DNA of 64,000 nucleotides from Erythrobacter sp. GTDB lineage: Bacteria; Pseudomonadota; Alphaproteobacteria; Sphingomonadales; Sphingomonadaceae. Position 1 is the stretch's first letter. Each line of letters starts with the position of its first letter. A program made the position numbers and the translations under genes. The stretch lies in NCBI RefSeq assembly GCF_011765465.1, contig NZ_CP050265.1, positions 2,954,425 through 3,018,424 on the forward strand. The letters are read 5' to 3'. Under the pieces are notes generated by a model. It worked only from the letters and a program-made list of their open reading frames with translations, did not search any database and was not told the origin of the DNA. Positions 49,535 to 60,082 of the stretch are shown piece by piece.

Positions 49535-51829
49535 ATGACCAATATCCGTTTTCGCGCGCGCGCTGCACGCACGACTCTCGCCGCCCTGCTGGTCGGCTCG
49601 TCCACTATCGCCTTCGCCCAGAGCGCACCGATCGTTCAGCCCGGCGCGCCGGGTCAGGAAAGTCGCGACCTGTCGGCGGAAGAAGCGGTCAAGCTTGCCG
49701 GGTCGAGCTACACGCGCGCCGACGTCAAGTTCATGCAGGACATGATCGTCCACCATGCCCAGGCCGTCGAGATGGCCATGCTGGTCAAGGACCGCACCAA
49801 CACCGAGGACATCGTCGCCGTTGCCGGCCGGATCGAGGCAAGCCAGGAAGACGAGATGGCCTTCATGCGCGAATGGCTCGAAGCGCGCGGCGAACCGCTC
49901 CACATGGCGATGCCGGCGGGCCACGACCACCGCGCGCACCACGCGATGATGGGCATGGCGACGCCCGAACAGATGAAGGCGCTCGCCGCCGCCGAGGGCG
50001 CGGAATTCGACCGCCAGTTCCTCACCCTGATGATCGCCCACCACGAAGGCGCGCTCGACATGGTGGACAAGCTGCTCGCCCAGCCCGGCAGCGCCGCCGA
50101 CCCCGTCCTCTACCGCTTCATCGGCGATGTCGAAAACGACCAGAAAAGCGAGATCGAACGGATGGACGTCCTGCTCGCCGGCCTTTCGCCCGATCCGCGC
50201 GCCGGGCTTGCGGCAGGCTTCGACGACGCGGGCGAGGCGATCTCCAACCTGCGCCTCGTCGCCAGCCTGAGGAAGCCCGCCGGCTTCTTCAATCCCGACA
50301 ACCCGGCCGACCTGCGCCCCGCCATCCCGCCTCGCGAGGATGAAGCGGAGGAGGCCGCCGAGGACGTCGCCGAAGCCGCCGAAGAAGTCGCCGCCGCCGC
50401 TGCGGAGGAGGGCGAGGACGAAACCCCGACCCGGATGGAGGACAAGGAAGAGAGCCTCACCCAGTTCGCCGAACGCTCGCCGCTGCTCGATTTCGCGAAC
50501 ACCGACATGGCGTTCTTTGACGACATCATGGTCGCGGGCAACTACCACGGTTTCAACATCTACCGGCTCGGCGAGGACGGCGTGCCTGCGCTCATGTCCT
50601 CGGTCGTCTGTCCCGGCGGGCAGGGCGACGTCTCGGTCGTCGGCGACATCCTCGTGATGAGCGTCGAGCAGACCCGCGGGCGGGTCGATTGCGGCCTCCA
50701 GGGGGTCGAGGGCGACGTCAGCGAGGACCGCTTCCGCGGCCTTCGCATCTTCGACATTTCCGACCTTCGCCGTCCGCGCCAGGTCGGCGGGGTGCAGACC
50801 TGCCGCGGCAGCCACACCCACTCGATCGTCAGCGCGGACGATGAAAAGATCGTCGTCTACAATTCGGGCACCTCGAGCGTGCGCGACAGCGAGGAACTTG
50901 CCCGCTGCGTCGACAACCCGGCCTCGACCCGGACCGCCTATTTCAGCATCGACATCATCGAGATCCCGCTCGCCGACCCGTCCAAAGCGCGGATCGTCAG
51001 CTCGCCCCGCGTCTTCGCCGATGACGAGACCGGCGAGATCGCGGGCCTGTGGAAAGGCGGCGAAAGCGGCGAGGGCACGCAGTACACACGCCGCACCGAC
51101 CAGTGCCACGACATCACCGTCTTCCCGTCCAAGAACCTCGCCGCCGGCGCCTGTTCGGGCAACGGCATCCTCATGGACATTTCCGATCCCTATAACCCGA
51201 AGCGTATCGACGCGGTCTTCGACAAGGGCTTCGCCTACTGGCACTCGGCGACTTTCAACAATGACGGGACCAAGGTGATCTTCACCGACGAATGGGGCGG
51301 GGGCGGTCGCCCGCGCTGCCGTGCTTCGGACCCGCTCGACTGGGGCGCCGACGCGATCTACGACATCGTTGACGGCAAGCTCGAATATCGCAGCCATTAC
51401 AAGATGCCCGCTCCGCAGACGGACATGGAGAACTGCGTCGCGCACAATGGCTCGATCATCCCCGTGCCGGGCCGCGACATCTTCGTGCAGTCGTGGTACC
51501 AGGGCGGTATCAGCGTGGTGGATTTCACCGACAGCGCGAACCCCAAGGAAATCGCCTTCTTCGACCGCGGCCCGATCAGCGACGAGCAGATGGTCGTCGG
51601 CGGCTACTGGTCGTCCTATTGGTACAACGGACGCATCTACGGGACCGAGATCACCCGCGGCATCGACGTCTTCGCATTGGAGCCGAGCGAGCACCTGACC
51701 GAGGCGGAAATCGCCGCGGCCGAGGCGGCGTCCTATGCCGGGGAGCGCTTCAACCCGCAGACCCAGACCGAAGTGACGTGGTCCGATGCCGCGATCAAGG
51801 CGGCCGAGGCGAGCCGCAAGGGCGGCTGA
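49535..51829 (+). CDS. exported DUF305-LVIVD repeat fusion protein
   Basis: A 764-residue exported protein with a signal peptide ending near AFAQS. Residues about 60-240 hold DUF305: FMQDMIVHHAQAVEMAML and FLTLMIAHHEGALDMVDKLL carry paired His and Met residues suited to metal binding. A Glu/Ala-rich linker (residues about 270-305) leads to a C-terminal LVIVD-type beta-propeller with blades such as GLRIFDISDLRRPRQVGG, GILMDISDPYNPKRIDAV and GISVVDFTDSANPKEI. Each domain is known separately and the substrate is unknown. The 282-base upstream gap (49253-49534) shows no gene. Confidence 0.78.
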   Translation: MTNIRFRARAARTTLAALLVGSSTIAFAQSAPIVQPGAPGQESRDLSAEEAVKLAGSSYTRADVKFMQDMIVHHAQAVEMAMLVKDRTNTEDIVAVAGRIEASQEDEMAFMREWLEARGEPLHMAMPAGHDHRAHHAMMGMATPEQMKALAAAEGAEFDRQFLTLMIAHHEGALDMVDKLLAQPGSAADPVLYRFIGDVENDQKSEIERMDVLLAGLSPDPRAGLAAGFDDAGEAISNLRLVASLRKPAGFFNPDNPADLRPAIPPREDEAEEAAEDVAEAAEEVAAAAAEEGEDETPTRMEDKEESLTQFAERSPLLDFANTDMAFFDDIMVAGNYHGFNIYRLGEDGVPALMSSVVCPGGQGDVSVVGDILVMSVEQTRGRVDCGLQGVEGDVSEDRFRGLRIFDISDLRRPRQVGGVQTCRGSHTHSIVSADDEKIVVYNSGTSSVRDSEELARCVDNPASTRTAYFSIDIIEIPLADPSKARIVSSPRVFADDETGEIAGLWKGGESGEGTQYTRRTDQCHDITVFPSKNLAAGACSGNGILMDISDPYNPKRIDAVFDKGFAYWHSATFNNDGTKVIFTDEWGGGGRPRCRASDPLDWGADAIYDIVDGKLEYRSHYKMPAPQTDMENCVAHNGSIIPVPGRDIFVQSWYQGGISVVDFTDSANPKEIAFFDRGPISDEQMVVGGYWSSYWYNGRIYGTEITRGIDVFALEPSEHLTEAEIAAAEAASYAGERFNPQTQTEVTWSDAAIKAAEASRKGG

Positions 51830-51838
51830 CACCTGAAC

Positions 51839-51955
51839 GGCGCGGCGCGTGAGGATCACGCGCCGCGCCGATCGGGGGCGAGAAAGGTGACAAAGGTTAC
51901 ACCCTGTCACCTTTGCGCTCCGCCGATTCCGCCTTTCCGTTCAGTCAGCTGAACG
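51839..51955. repeat. three hairpin-forming inverted repeats after the DUF305-LVIVD gene
   Basis: A perfect 14-bp stem (51839-51852 / 51856-51869, GGA loop) lies just after the stop. A 10-bp repeat follows, AAAGGTGACA at 51883 with TGTCACCTTT at 51905. Third is a 7-bp repeat, CGTTCAG at 51938 with CTGAACG at 51949. None has a T tract, so they are not textbook terminators. The rest of the 303-base gap 51830-52132 is featureless. Confidence 0.6.
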
Positions 51956-52132
51956 CGAAATGCGCGCTCCGGACAATTGGGGGTGAGCGCCGAGAATCCC
52001 CGTTAAGGGGCGCAATCTTGCTCCTCACCATGCCAAAGAGCCGCGCGCGGTCTAGCGGGCAGGGGCGGGGTAGGAAATGCAGCTCTCGGGCCGGATGCGC
52101 CCGGTTGGGTCGGCGCGTCCGGGCGCTGCAGC

Positions 52133-52540
52133 TCAGGCCGCCTCGATCGCCTTTTCGATCTCTTCGGTGGAGACGTTGGTGAGCGTCTTGTCGATCTCGC
52201 CGACGAGGCGCTTTTTCAACTCGGTGTGATAATGCTGGCGCATCTCGCCCAGCGTCTTGGGATCGGCGATCACAAGTATGTCGTGCAGGTCGCCGTCGAT
52301 GGCCTTCGCGTTGAGCCATTCCGCCGCTGCCGCGCCGTGGGCGAGTTCGTTGAGATCGGTCCGGCCGAGCCGCTGGCCGTGATCGTCCTGGTGGCGGATC
52401 CCGGCGCTGAAATTGGTCGCGGCGAGCTTGGGATTGTCCTCCGCCGCCAGCTTGGGCTCGAAGATCTGGCCTTCGTTGCGGAACAGGGCGAAGCTTTCTC
52501 CGTCGACCACGGCGACATGGGCTTTTGCGGGTAATTTCAT
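52133..52540 (-). CDS. host attachment (Host_attach/baeRF-like) family protein
   Basis: A 135-residue cytoplasmic protein. It opens with AKAHVAVVDGESFALFRNEG and ends with a basic helix (HYHTELKKRLVGEIDKTLTN), as in the family named host attachment protein. The ILVIADPKTLGEMR strand-helix resembles the eRF1 domain 2 fold. The family name comes from an Agrobacterium plant-binding report, and a direct role in adhesion is not established. No signal peptide is present. Confidence 0.75.
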   Translation of the reverse strand: MKLPAKAHVAVVDGESFALFRNEGQIFEPKLAAEDNPKLAATNFSAGIRHQDDHGQRLGRTDLNELAHGAAAAEWLNAKAIDGDLHDILVIADPKTLGEMRQHYHTELKKRLVGEIDKTLTNVSTEEIEKAIEAA

Positions 52541-52597
52541 GGACTTTCCTCCTCTTTACCCGACCAACGCGCAGGCGCCGCGATCGTTGCGAGGAAG

Positions 52598-54436
52598 TCA
52601 GCCGCCCTTCACCTCGGCAATCCAGTTGTCGACCCGCTTTTCCAGCAGTGAAAGCGGGACCGACCCGCCGCCCAGCACGGTGTCGTGGAAGCCGCGAATG
52701 TCGAAATCCTCGCCCAACTCCGCCTCGGCACGGGCGCGCAATTGCTGGATGCGGATCATGCCGATCTTGTAGGAGGTCGCCTGTCCCGGCAGCACGAAAT
52801 AGCGCTGCACCTCGCTGCGCGCGGCGGCTTTGGGTGTGGGGGAGTTTTCCATCGCATAGGCCACGGCCTTTTCCTCGCTCCAGCCCTTGGCGTGGATGCC
52901 GGTGTCGACCACCAGCCGGATCGCGCGCCAGATCTCGCTCGAGAGGCGGCCGAACTCGGAATAGGGATCCTGGTAGCCGCCCATCTCCTTGGCGAGCGCC
53001 TCGGCATAGAGCGCCCAGCCTTCGCCGAAGGCCGAAATGAAGCCGCCCTGCGACTGGAAGCTCGGCACGCCTTCGAGTTCCTGCGCGATCGAAACCTGCA
53101 TATGGTGGCCCGGATTGCCCTCGTGATAGGCGATCGCCTCGAGCTCGGTGATGGGCATGGCGGTCATGTCGGACAGGTGCGCGTAGTAGATGCCGGGGCG
53201 CGAGCCGTCGGGCGTGCCGGGGCTGTAGTGCTGCGCGGCGCCGTCCTGTTCGCGGAAGGGTTCGACCCGGCGCACCTCAAGCTTCGCCTTAGGCAGGCGA
53301 CCGAAGAATTCGGGCAGGCGCGCGGTGATCGCAGCGATGTCGGCGGCGGCGCGGTCGATATACATCTGCGCGCCTTCGTCATTGTCGGGGAAGAAGAACT
53401 GCGGGTCGGTGCGGGTGAATTCGAAGAAGTCCTGCAGGTCGCCCTCGAAGCCGACCTGGTCCATGATCGCCAGCATTTCTCCGCGGATGCGGGCGACCTC
53501 GGAGAGGCCGAGCTGGTGGATTTCCTCCGCGGAGAGGTCGGTCGTGGTCATCGCCTGGAGGCGGGCGGCGTAGAAGGCTTCGCCGTCCGGAAGGGCGCTG
53601 GCCCCGCGCGCCGTTTCGTCGGCGTTGGCACGGTCAGCTTCGAACCAGTCGATGACGCGGGCGTAGGCGGGCCGGAATTCCTCGAGCAGCGCGATGCGCG
53701 CCTCTTTGCGCAGCTCGCCCGCTCGCGCCTCGGTGATCGCGCCCGCCTCGGTAAGCGCGGCAAGGTGACGCTCCACGCCTTCCCACATGGCCGAAGGCTC
53801 GCCCTCATCGAAGGGCGCTCCGCTCGTCAGGTTCTTCGATTCAAGGATCACCGCGTCATAGGCGAAGCGCGGCGGGCGCGTTCCCGCCGCTGCGTTGCGC
53901 TGGGCGAGGGCGAGGAGCTGGTCCATTGCCCGGCCGATCCCGCCGATCCGCGCGATGAAGGCTTCCATGTCGCTTTCGGTCTCGACCGCGTGCTGCGTCA
54001 GAAGGAAGGTCGGCAGGCCCGACTGCGCCGAGCCCATCTGGTGAAGGATGTAGTCCTGCTTGCGGAACCTCCAATTGCGCTCGGCCTCTTCCAGCCGGAA
54101 CCGCCACATATCCCACGAAAGCTTGCCCGCGGGCGTCAGCGCGTCGTAATCGAAAGTCGCTTCCATCTCCGCAGTCGCAGCGCGCATCCATTCGAGCTGT
54201 TCGAGTTGGGCCGCCTCGCTGAAATCGTCGATCCTGTCGTAGTCGGTCTTGAGCCCCAGCGCGGTCTGCATCATCGGGCTGAAGGCGAGCTGTTCCTCCC
54301 ACTTCTCCTCGAACCATGCATTAAGGCATTCGGTCTCGCTGGCGGTGCATTCCACGCCCGGCTCCTGGGCGACCGCGTGCTGCGGCGCGGCGAACACGAT
54401 TGATGCGAGCAACAGGGCTGCGAGAGTGGTCTTCAT
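52598..54436 (-). CDS. DUF885 family exported metallopeptidase-like protein
   Basis: A 612-residue exported protein (signal peptide about residues 1-24, ending in AVAQ). The zinc-peptidase motif HEGNPGHHMQ lies near residue 435 (HExxxHH type). The GFEGDLQDFFEF segment and the C-terminal EVQRYFVLPGQATSYKIGM motif are typical of DUF885 proteins, which resemble carboxypeptidases of the M32-like fold. The substrate is unknown. The ATG at 54436 is preferred because GGAAGGA lies eight bases upstream; an ATG nine codons earlier is possible. Confidence 0.85.
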   Translation of the reverse strand: MKTTLAALLLASIVFAAPQHAVAQEPGVECTASETECLNAWFEEKWEEQLAFSPMMQTALGLKTDYDRIDDFSEAAQLEQLEWMRAATAEMEATFDYDALTPAGKLSWDMWRFRLEEAERNWRFRKQDYILHQMGSAQSGLPTFLLTQHAVETESDMEAFIARIGGIGRAMDQLLALAQRNAAAGTRPPRFAYDAVILESKNLTSGAPFDEGEPSAMWEGVERHLAALTEAGAITEARAGELRKEARIALLEEFRPAYARVIDWFEADRANADETARGASALPDGEAFYAARLQAMTTTDLSAEEIHQLGLSEVARIRGEMLAIMDQVGFEGDLQDFFEFTRTDPQFFFPDNDEGAQMYIDRAAADIAAITARLPEFFGRLPKAKLEVRRVEPFREQDGAAQHYSPGTPDGSRPGIYYAHLSDMTAMPITELEAIAYHEGNPGHHMQVSIAQELEGVPSFQSQGGFISAFGEGWALYAEALAKEMGGYQDPYSEFGRLSSEIWRAIRLVVDTGIHAKGWSEEKAVAYAMENSPTPKAAARSEVQRYFVLPGQATSYKIGMIRIQQLRARAEAELGEDFDIRGFHDTVLGGGSVPLSLLEKRVDNWIAEVKGG

Positions 54437-54531
54437 GCCGGGTATCCTTCCATCCGTCTGCATCGCTGATGCACCATTCGCGCGCCCTTAGGAAGCGGCG
54501 GCTGTCGCGAAACTGAAGCACGCGGCCCACG

Positions 54532-54566
54532 AAAAAGGGCCCCGGCGCGCGGTTGCGCCGGGGCCC
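54532..54566 (-). terminator. intrinsic terminator of groESL
   Basis: A 12-bp perfect GC stem (54537-54548 / 54555-54566) with a six-base loop lies 30 bases after groEL. Five A at 54532-54536 give a U tract on the minus-strand transcript. Confidence 0.85.
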
Positions 54567-54595
54567 GTCGTTCTTCGCGTCCTTGGGAGCGAGGC

Positions 54596-56284
<1,689 letters not shown>

Positions 56285-56298
56285 TCAGGGGCGGCCGG

Positions 56299-56586
56299 TC
56301 AGCCGATGATCCCCATGATGTCGCTTTCCTTCATGATCAGCAGGTCTTCGCCGTCGATCTTGACTTCGGTGCCCGACCACTTGCCGAACAGCACGCGGTC
56401 GCCGGCCTTCACATCCATCGGGATGCGGTCGCCGTCGTCGTCGCGCGCGCCGTCGCCGACGGCGATGATCTCGCCCTCGCTCGGCTTTTCCTGCGCGCTG
56501 TCGGGGATGATGATGCCGCCTGCGGTCTTCTGGTCGGCTTCGATGCGACGGACCACAACGCGGTCGTGCAGCGGACGAAATGCCAT
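56299..56586 (-). CDS. groES: co-chaperonin GroES (HSP10)
   Basis: A 95-residue cap subunit. [14 protein letters not shown] at the N-terminus is followed by a mobile-loop region ([19 protein letters not shown]) that contacts GroEL and the C-terminal [16 protein letters not shown] strand. The ATG at 56586 gives the usual length. It precedes groEL by 53 bases in one operon, with CIRCE 36 bases upstream. Confidence 0.97.
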   Translation of the reverse strand: MAFRPLHDRVVVRRIEADQKTAGGIIIPDSAQEKPSEGEIIAVGDGARDDDGDRIPMDVKAGDRVLFGKWSGTEVKIDGEDLLIMKESDIMGIIG

Positions 56587-56621
56587 AGGTAATGACCTTT
56601 CTGCTTGGGTTGGTGTGTCTG

Positions 56622-56648
56622 TTGGCACTCTCCCCTCGAGAGTGCCAG
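56622..56648 (-). promoter_or_regulatory. CIRCE operator of groESL
   Basis: TTGGCACTC at 56622-56630, nine bases, then GAGTGCCAG at 56640-56648 match the CIRCE consensus TTAGCACTC-N9-GAGTGCTAA with two changes that preserve pairing and one terminal mismatch. HrcA would repress here until heat stress. The hrcA gene is not in this window. Confidence 0.85.
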
Positions 56649-56732
56649 CGGCGCGCATTTGGTTGCGCGCCCCTGCAGAGTCAAGCGAGGTTCATGAAAA
56701 AAATTCACGTGCGCCGCGGGGCGCCTTCCGGT

Positions 56733-58124
56733 TCAGGCGGGCCGCCGCGTGAGGCCCAGTTTCTCGCGCCTTCCCCAGCGCGCGATCAGCAGGATCGCGG
56801 CGCAGGCGAGGCCGCTCGCAAGGCCGACCCACACGCCCCTTTCGGCGAGCGGGGTGAAGAAGCCGAAGAACACCGCCGCGCCGAACCCGGGAACCCAGTA
56901 GCTGAAGATCGCGATCCACATCGGCACGCGCGTGTCCTGCAGCCCGCGCAGCGCTCCGGCCGCGACCGCCTGCACCCCGTCGACCAGCTGGAACGCGGCG
57001 GCGAGGACGAGGAACTGCAGCGCGAAGCCCACCAGCGTCGCGTTTTCCGGGTCTGCGGGATCGACGAAGATCATCAGCAGCGGCTCGGGGACGAGGATCA
57101 TCAGGCTCGCGGTGACGCTCATGAAACCCGCGCCCAGCGCCAGCGCGACCCATCCGCTGCGCGCCATGCCGACCGGGTCGCGCGCGCCGTAGAAATAGCC
57201 CACACGGATCGTCGCCGCCTGCCCCACGCCGAAGGGCACCTGGAAGGCGAGCGCGGCGATCTGCAACGCGACTATGTGGCCGGCAAGCGCGGCCGCACCG
57301 AAACGGCCCATCAGGAAGGCCGCGGCGCTGAACACGCCCGCCTCGGCGGTGACGGTGAGGGCGATCGGCGTGCCGATCAGCACGATCGTTCGCAGCCGCG
57401 CCCAGTCGGGCCGCCAGAAGCGGTAGAAGATGTGAAACCGCGCGAGCGCCGGATTGACGAGGATCACGACGACATAGGCCGCGAGCGTCACCAGCGCGGT
57501 GATGATCGTCGCCACCGCCGCCCCGACGAGGCCGAGTTCGGGCGCGCCGAGATTGCCGAAGATGAAGGCGTAGTTGGCAAGCGCGTTGACCGGGATGCCG
57601 AAGGCGGTGATCGCGGTCGCGACGATCGGCCATCCCAGCGCCGAGACGTAGTTCCTCAGCACGCCCGCGAGCAGCATCGGCACGAGCGAGAAGATGATCA
57701 CGAGGTTGTAGCTGTTGGCGAGCGCGATGATCTCTGCCTGCTGGCCCGACATCCGCATGACGGGGTCCAGCAGCAGGCACAGGCCCATGCCGATGACGCC
57801 GCTCCACACCGCGAGCCACAGCGCCATGCGGGTCGCGCGCCGCACCGGGCGGAAGGAAGGAGAGCGTGCGCCCAATGCCTCCGCAATGAGCGGCGCGACC
57901 GCGCCCGTCAGCGCGGTCATCGCCCACAGCACGAGGCCGAAGACCCCTACCGCGAGGCCCGATGCGGCGAGCTGTTCCTCGCCCAGCCGCGCGATGAAGA
58001 CGACATCGACGATATAGGTCGCCATCTGCAGCAGGTTGGCGAGCGCGAGCGGCGCGGCGAGCAGGCTCGTCGCGCGCAGTTCGCCTCCCCAGCCGGGCGT
58101 TTCGAGATGAGCCATGTGCGCCAT
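56733..58124 (-). CDS. MATE family multidrug efflux transporter
   Basis: A 463-residue NorM-type transporter with twelve predicted helices in two repeats. LAAPLALANLLQMATYIVDVVFIARLG (N-terminal repeat, split at Leu) and the LEGNVFS-like EAGVFSAAAFLMGRFG (C-terminal repeat) are family features. It exports cationic drugs in exchange for Na+ or H+. It lies downstream of rplL on the same strand but is separated by a terminator, so it is likely an independent unit. Confidence 0.9.
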   Translation of the reverse strand: MAHMAHLETPGWGGELRATSLLAAPLALANLLQMATYIVDVVFIARLGEEQLAASGLAVGVFGLVLWAMTALTGAVAPLIAEALGARSPSFRPVRRATRMALWLAVWSGVIGMGLCLLLDPVMRMSGQQAEIIALANSYNLVIIFSLVPMLLAGVLRNYVSALGWPIVATAITAFGIPVNALANYAFIFGNLGAPELGLVGAAVATIITALVTLAAYVVVILVNPALARFHIFYRFWRPDWARLRTIVLIGTPIALTVTAEAGVFSAAAFLMGRFGAAALAGHIVALQIAALAFQVPFGVGQAATIRVGYFYGARDPVGMARSGWVALALGAGFMSVTASLMILVPEPLLMIFVDPADPENATLVGFALQFLVLAAAFQLVDGVQAVAAGALRGLQDTRVPMWIAIFSYWVPGFGAAVFFGFFTPLAERGVWVGLASGLACAAILLIARWGRREKLGLTRRPA

Positions 58125-58182
58125 GAAGCCGGCCCGGATAGGCGCTTGCCGCGGGCGAGGAAAGGCGAAACCGTCCGGGCAA

Positions 58183-58217
58183 AGGAAAAGGGCGGCGCCG
58201 TCTCCGGCACCGCCCTT
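58183..58217 (-). terminator. intrinsic terminator after rplL
   Basis: A 13-bp stem with one C-A mismatch (58188-58200 / 58205-58217) has a TCTC loop. AAAA at 58186-58189 gives the minus-strand U tract. It lies about 30 bases past the rplL stop, consistent with rplJL being a self-contained operon. Confidence 0.7.
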
Positions 58218-58244
58218 CCCTGATCTGCAAAAGCAGTTCGAAGC

Positions 58245-58625
58245 TTACTTGAGCTCGACGGTACCGCCGGCGGCTTCGATCTTGGACTTGACCTCTTCGG
58301 CTTCTTCCTTGTTGACGCCTTCCTTGAGCGGCTTCGGCGCGCCTTCGACGAGCGCCTTGGCTTCGGTAAGGCCGAGACCGGTGATGGCGCGGACTTCCTT
58401 GATCACCTGGATCTTCTTGCCACCGTCGCCGGTCAGGATGACGTCGAATTCGTCCTTCTCTTCGGCAGCAGCGGCATCGCCGCCGCCACCAGCGGCGGGG
58501 CCAGCCACGGCGACCGCAGCAGCGGCGGAAACGCCCCATTCTTCTTCCAGCGCCTTGGCGAGTTCGGCCGCCTCGAGGACGGTGAGCTTCGACAGTTCTT
58601 CAACAAGCTTGGCAATATCGGCCAT
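58245..58625 (-). CDS. rplL: 50S ribosomal protein L7/L12
   Basis: A 126-residue stalk protein: N-terminal dimerisation helices ([30 protein letters not shown] in part), a flexible Ala/Gly hinge ([19 protein letters not shown]) and the globular C-terminal domain ([33 protein letters not shown]). It recruits elongation factors and stimulates their GTPase. It follows rplJ after 72 bases, with a GGAGT ribosome-binding site, and is followed by a terminator instead of rpoB. Confidence 0.97.
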   Translation of the reverse strand: MADIAKLVEELSKLTVLEAAELAKALEEEWGVSAAAAVAVAGPAAGGGGDAAAAEEKDEFDVILTGDGGKKIQVIKEVRAITGLGLTEAKALVEGAPKPLKEGVNKEEAEEVKSKIEAAGGTVELK

Positions 58626-58697
58626 GATGTTTCACTCCAAATTGTGGCGGGGCGTTCCGTTTGCCCCTGATGTTTCGTCTCTTGCGAACAGCGTCTC

Positions 58698-59213
58698 TCA
58701 GGCGTCTTCGGTGGCCGCATAGGCCCCGAACACACGGGCAAGCTTGTTAGCGGGCGCATTGACGACCTGGGCGATCTTCGTCGCCGGGGCGTTGATGAGG
58801 CCAACAATCGTGCCGCGCAGCTCGTCGAGGCTGGGCATCGAGGCGAGCGCCTTGACCCCGGCTTCGTCGAGCACCTGCGTGCCCATCGAACCGCCGACGA
58901 TTTCGAGCTTTTCGTTCGACTTGGCGAAGTCGACGGCGGCCTTGGCGGCCGCGACCGGGTCCTCGGACCAGGCCAGCGCGGTCGGACCCGAGAGGAATTC
59001 CTCGAGCCCGACATAGTCGGTGTCCTTCAGGGCGAGCTTGGCGAGACGGTTCTTCGCAACCTTGTAGGACGCACCCGCTTCACGCATCTTGTTGCGCAGT
59101 TCGGTGGACTGAGCCACCGTCATGCCGAGGTTGCGGGTGACAACCACCACGCCGACCTCGTTGAAGACCGCGTTGAGCTCGGCGACCGCTTCGGTTTTCT
59201 GCGAACGATCCAT
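58698..59213 (-). CDS. rplJ: 50S ribosomal protein L10
   Basis: A 171-residue L10, the base of the ribosomal stalk and binding partner of L7/L12. The [23 protein letters not shown] segment (in part), [13 protein letters not shown] and the C-terminal [22 protein letters not shown] helix are typical. AAGGAG lies seven bases before the ATG at 59213; longer in-frame starts extend into the leader. L10 usually represses its own operon by binding the leader mRNA. Confidence 0.96.
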   Translation of the reverse strand: MDRSQKTEAVAELNAVFNEVGVVVVTRNLGMTVAQSTELRNKMREAGASYKVAKNRLAKLALKDTDYVGLEEFLSGPTALAWSEDPVAAAKAAVDFAKSNEKLEIVGGSMGTQVLDEAGVKALASMPSLDELRGTIVGLINAPATKIAQVVNAPANKLARVFGAYAATEDA

Positions 59214-59470
59214 GCCATACTCCTTCACTAGTGATCGCGCGGGAATGGCTCCCCGCACAACCGGCTCACATTGGCCCGCACCGAATGCCGGCACGGGCTT
59301 AAGGTCCGTTGACAAGGGAAGGAGGCGGCGCATTGCGCCAAAGGCCGCCAACAGAAGTGGAGGCCGGTAAATCTCGTTTCCCCGTCTAGGCTGGAAATTA
59401 AGACCGGCAAATTCCGGTCACCAACTGTCTCGGACGGATGCCCGGCGCGAAAAGACCCGCCGGACGTGGC
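59214..59470 (-). promoter_or_regulatory. rplJ leader region
   Basis: About 255 bases lie between a promoter-like element and the rplJ start and contain no gene. They can fold: GACCGG at 59402-59407 pairs perfectly with CCGGTC at 59414-59419, and GC-rich repeats flank 59320-59350. A leader of this size before rplJ fits the autoregulatory L10 leader known in other bacteria, but I cannot match its consensus by eye. Confidence 0.45.
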
Positions 59471-59473
59471 GGG
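59450..59473 (-). terminator. short hairpin terminator after the 59506 lipoprotein gene
   Basis: CCCGCC at 59456-59461 pairs with GGCGGG at 59468-59473, and AAAA at 59450-59453 gives four U on the minus strand. It lies 33 bases past the lipoprotein stop and directly beyond the rplJ promoter-like element. Confidence 0.5.
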
Positions 59474-59475
59474 CC

Positions 59476-59501
59476 TTTATAGGGCGGGGCCGGATTGTCA
59501 A
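59476..59501 (-). promoter_or_regulatory. candidate rplJ promoter
   Basis: On the minus strand a consensus TTGACA (plus-strand TGTCAA, 59496-59501) and TATAAA (59476-59481) are separated by 14 bases, shorter than the usual 17. The -35 element begins five bases from the stop of the upstream lipoprotein gene. The spacing makes the call tentative. Confidence 0.4.
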
Positions 59502-59505
59502 GCGA

Positions 59506-59760
59506 TCACTCGACCAGCCGGTCGGCCTCTTTCTCCAGTTCGCGGGCGCGCGCGTCGAGCCGGTCGGAATGCTCCTCGAAGACCTGCGCCTCTTCCTCGG
59601 TCTGCGCCCCGGCGGCGCGGCGTTCGGCAAGATCGGCATGGTCCGAAGTCGCTTCGGCCTGTTCGTCGATGATGTCCGATCCGGTCTGCTGCGAACAGGC
59701 GCCAAGGCTGGCGGTGCAGGCGAGCGAGGCTAGGAGGGAGGGGACGGCAAGGGTCTTCAT
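59506..59760 (-). CDS. small Glu/Ala-rich lipoprotein
   Basis: An 84-residue exported protein with lipobox ASLGACS (Cys22) and a charged, helical mature part (EEEAQVFEEHSDRLDARARELE) suggestive of a coiled coil. The function is unknown. ATG codons at 59760 and 59772 are both in frame; the first is used for the standard signal-peptide length. It is the last gene of a possible four-gene unit with the HTH, DUF2975 and small-peptide genes, after a 68-base gap. Confidence 0.7.
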   Translation of the reverse strand: MKTLAVPSLLASLACTASLGACSQQTGSDIIDEQAEATSDHADLAERRAAGAQTEEEAQVFEEHSDRLDARARELEKEADRLVE

Positions 59761-59828
59761 CGCATATTCCATTGGCTTACGAATGTCTTGCCGTCCCAAC
59801 GGGTGCGGCCGGGGCGATGTTCCGCGCT

Positions 59829-60044
59829 TCAGTCCTCGCCAGTCCCGGCCGGGCTGGCATAGGTCAGCAGGTCGCCCGGCTGGCAGTCGAGCTCCCGGCA
59901 GATCGCGGCGAGGGTTGAGAACCGGATCGCCTTGGCCTTGCCGGTCTTGAGGATCGACAGGTTGGCGAGGGTCAGGCCGACGCGCTCGGCGAGCTCGGTC
60001 AGCGTCATGCGGCGTTCGTGGAGCAGGTCGTCGAGGCGGACCAT
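59829..60044 (-). CDS. Cro/C1-type helix-turn-helix regulator (YozG-like)
   Basis: A 71-residue DNA-binding protein that is essentially one XRE helix-turn-helix: MTLTELAERVGLTLANLS (first and recognition helices), then LKTGKAKAIRFSTLAAICRE and CQPGDLL, matching the compact HTH_26/YozG group. Members are usually paired with a DUF2975 membrane protein, as here. The ATG at 60044 is used because AAGGAG lies eight bases upstream; an earlier in-frame ATG at 60083 overlaps the DUF2975 stop. Confidence 0.9.
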   Translation of the reverse strand: MVRLDDLLHERRMTLTELAERVGLTLANLSILKTGKAKAIRFSTLAAICRELDCQPGDLLTYASPAGTGED

Positions 60045-60082
60045 GATCGCGTCTCCTTCGGTGGGGTCGGTGGCGGGCGGCA

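Noticed and set aside
52133-52540. Phage-related gene because of the name host attachment
   Set aside because: The family name concerns plant attachment, and nothing phage-like is nearby.
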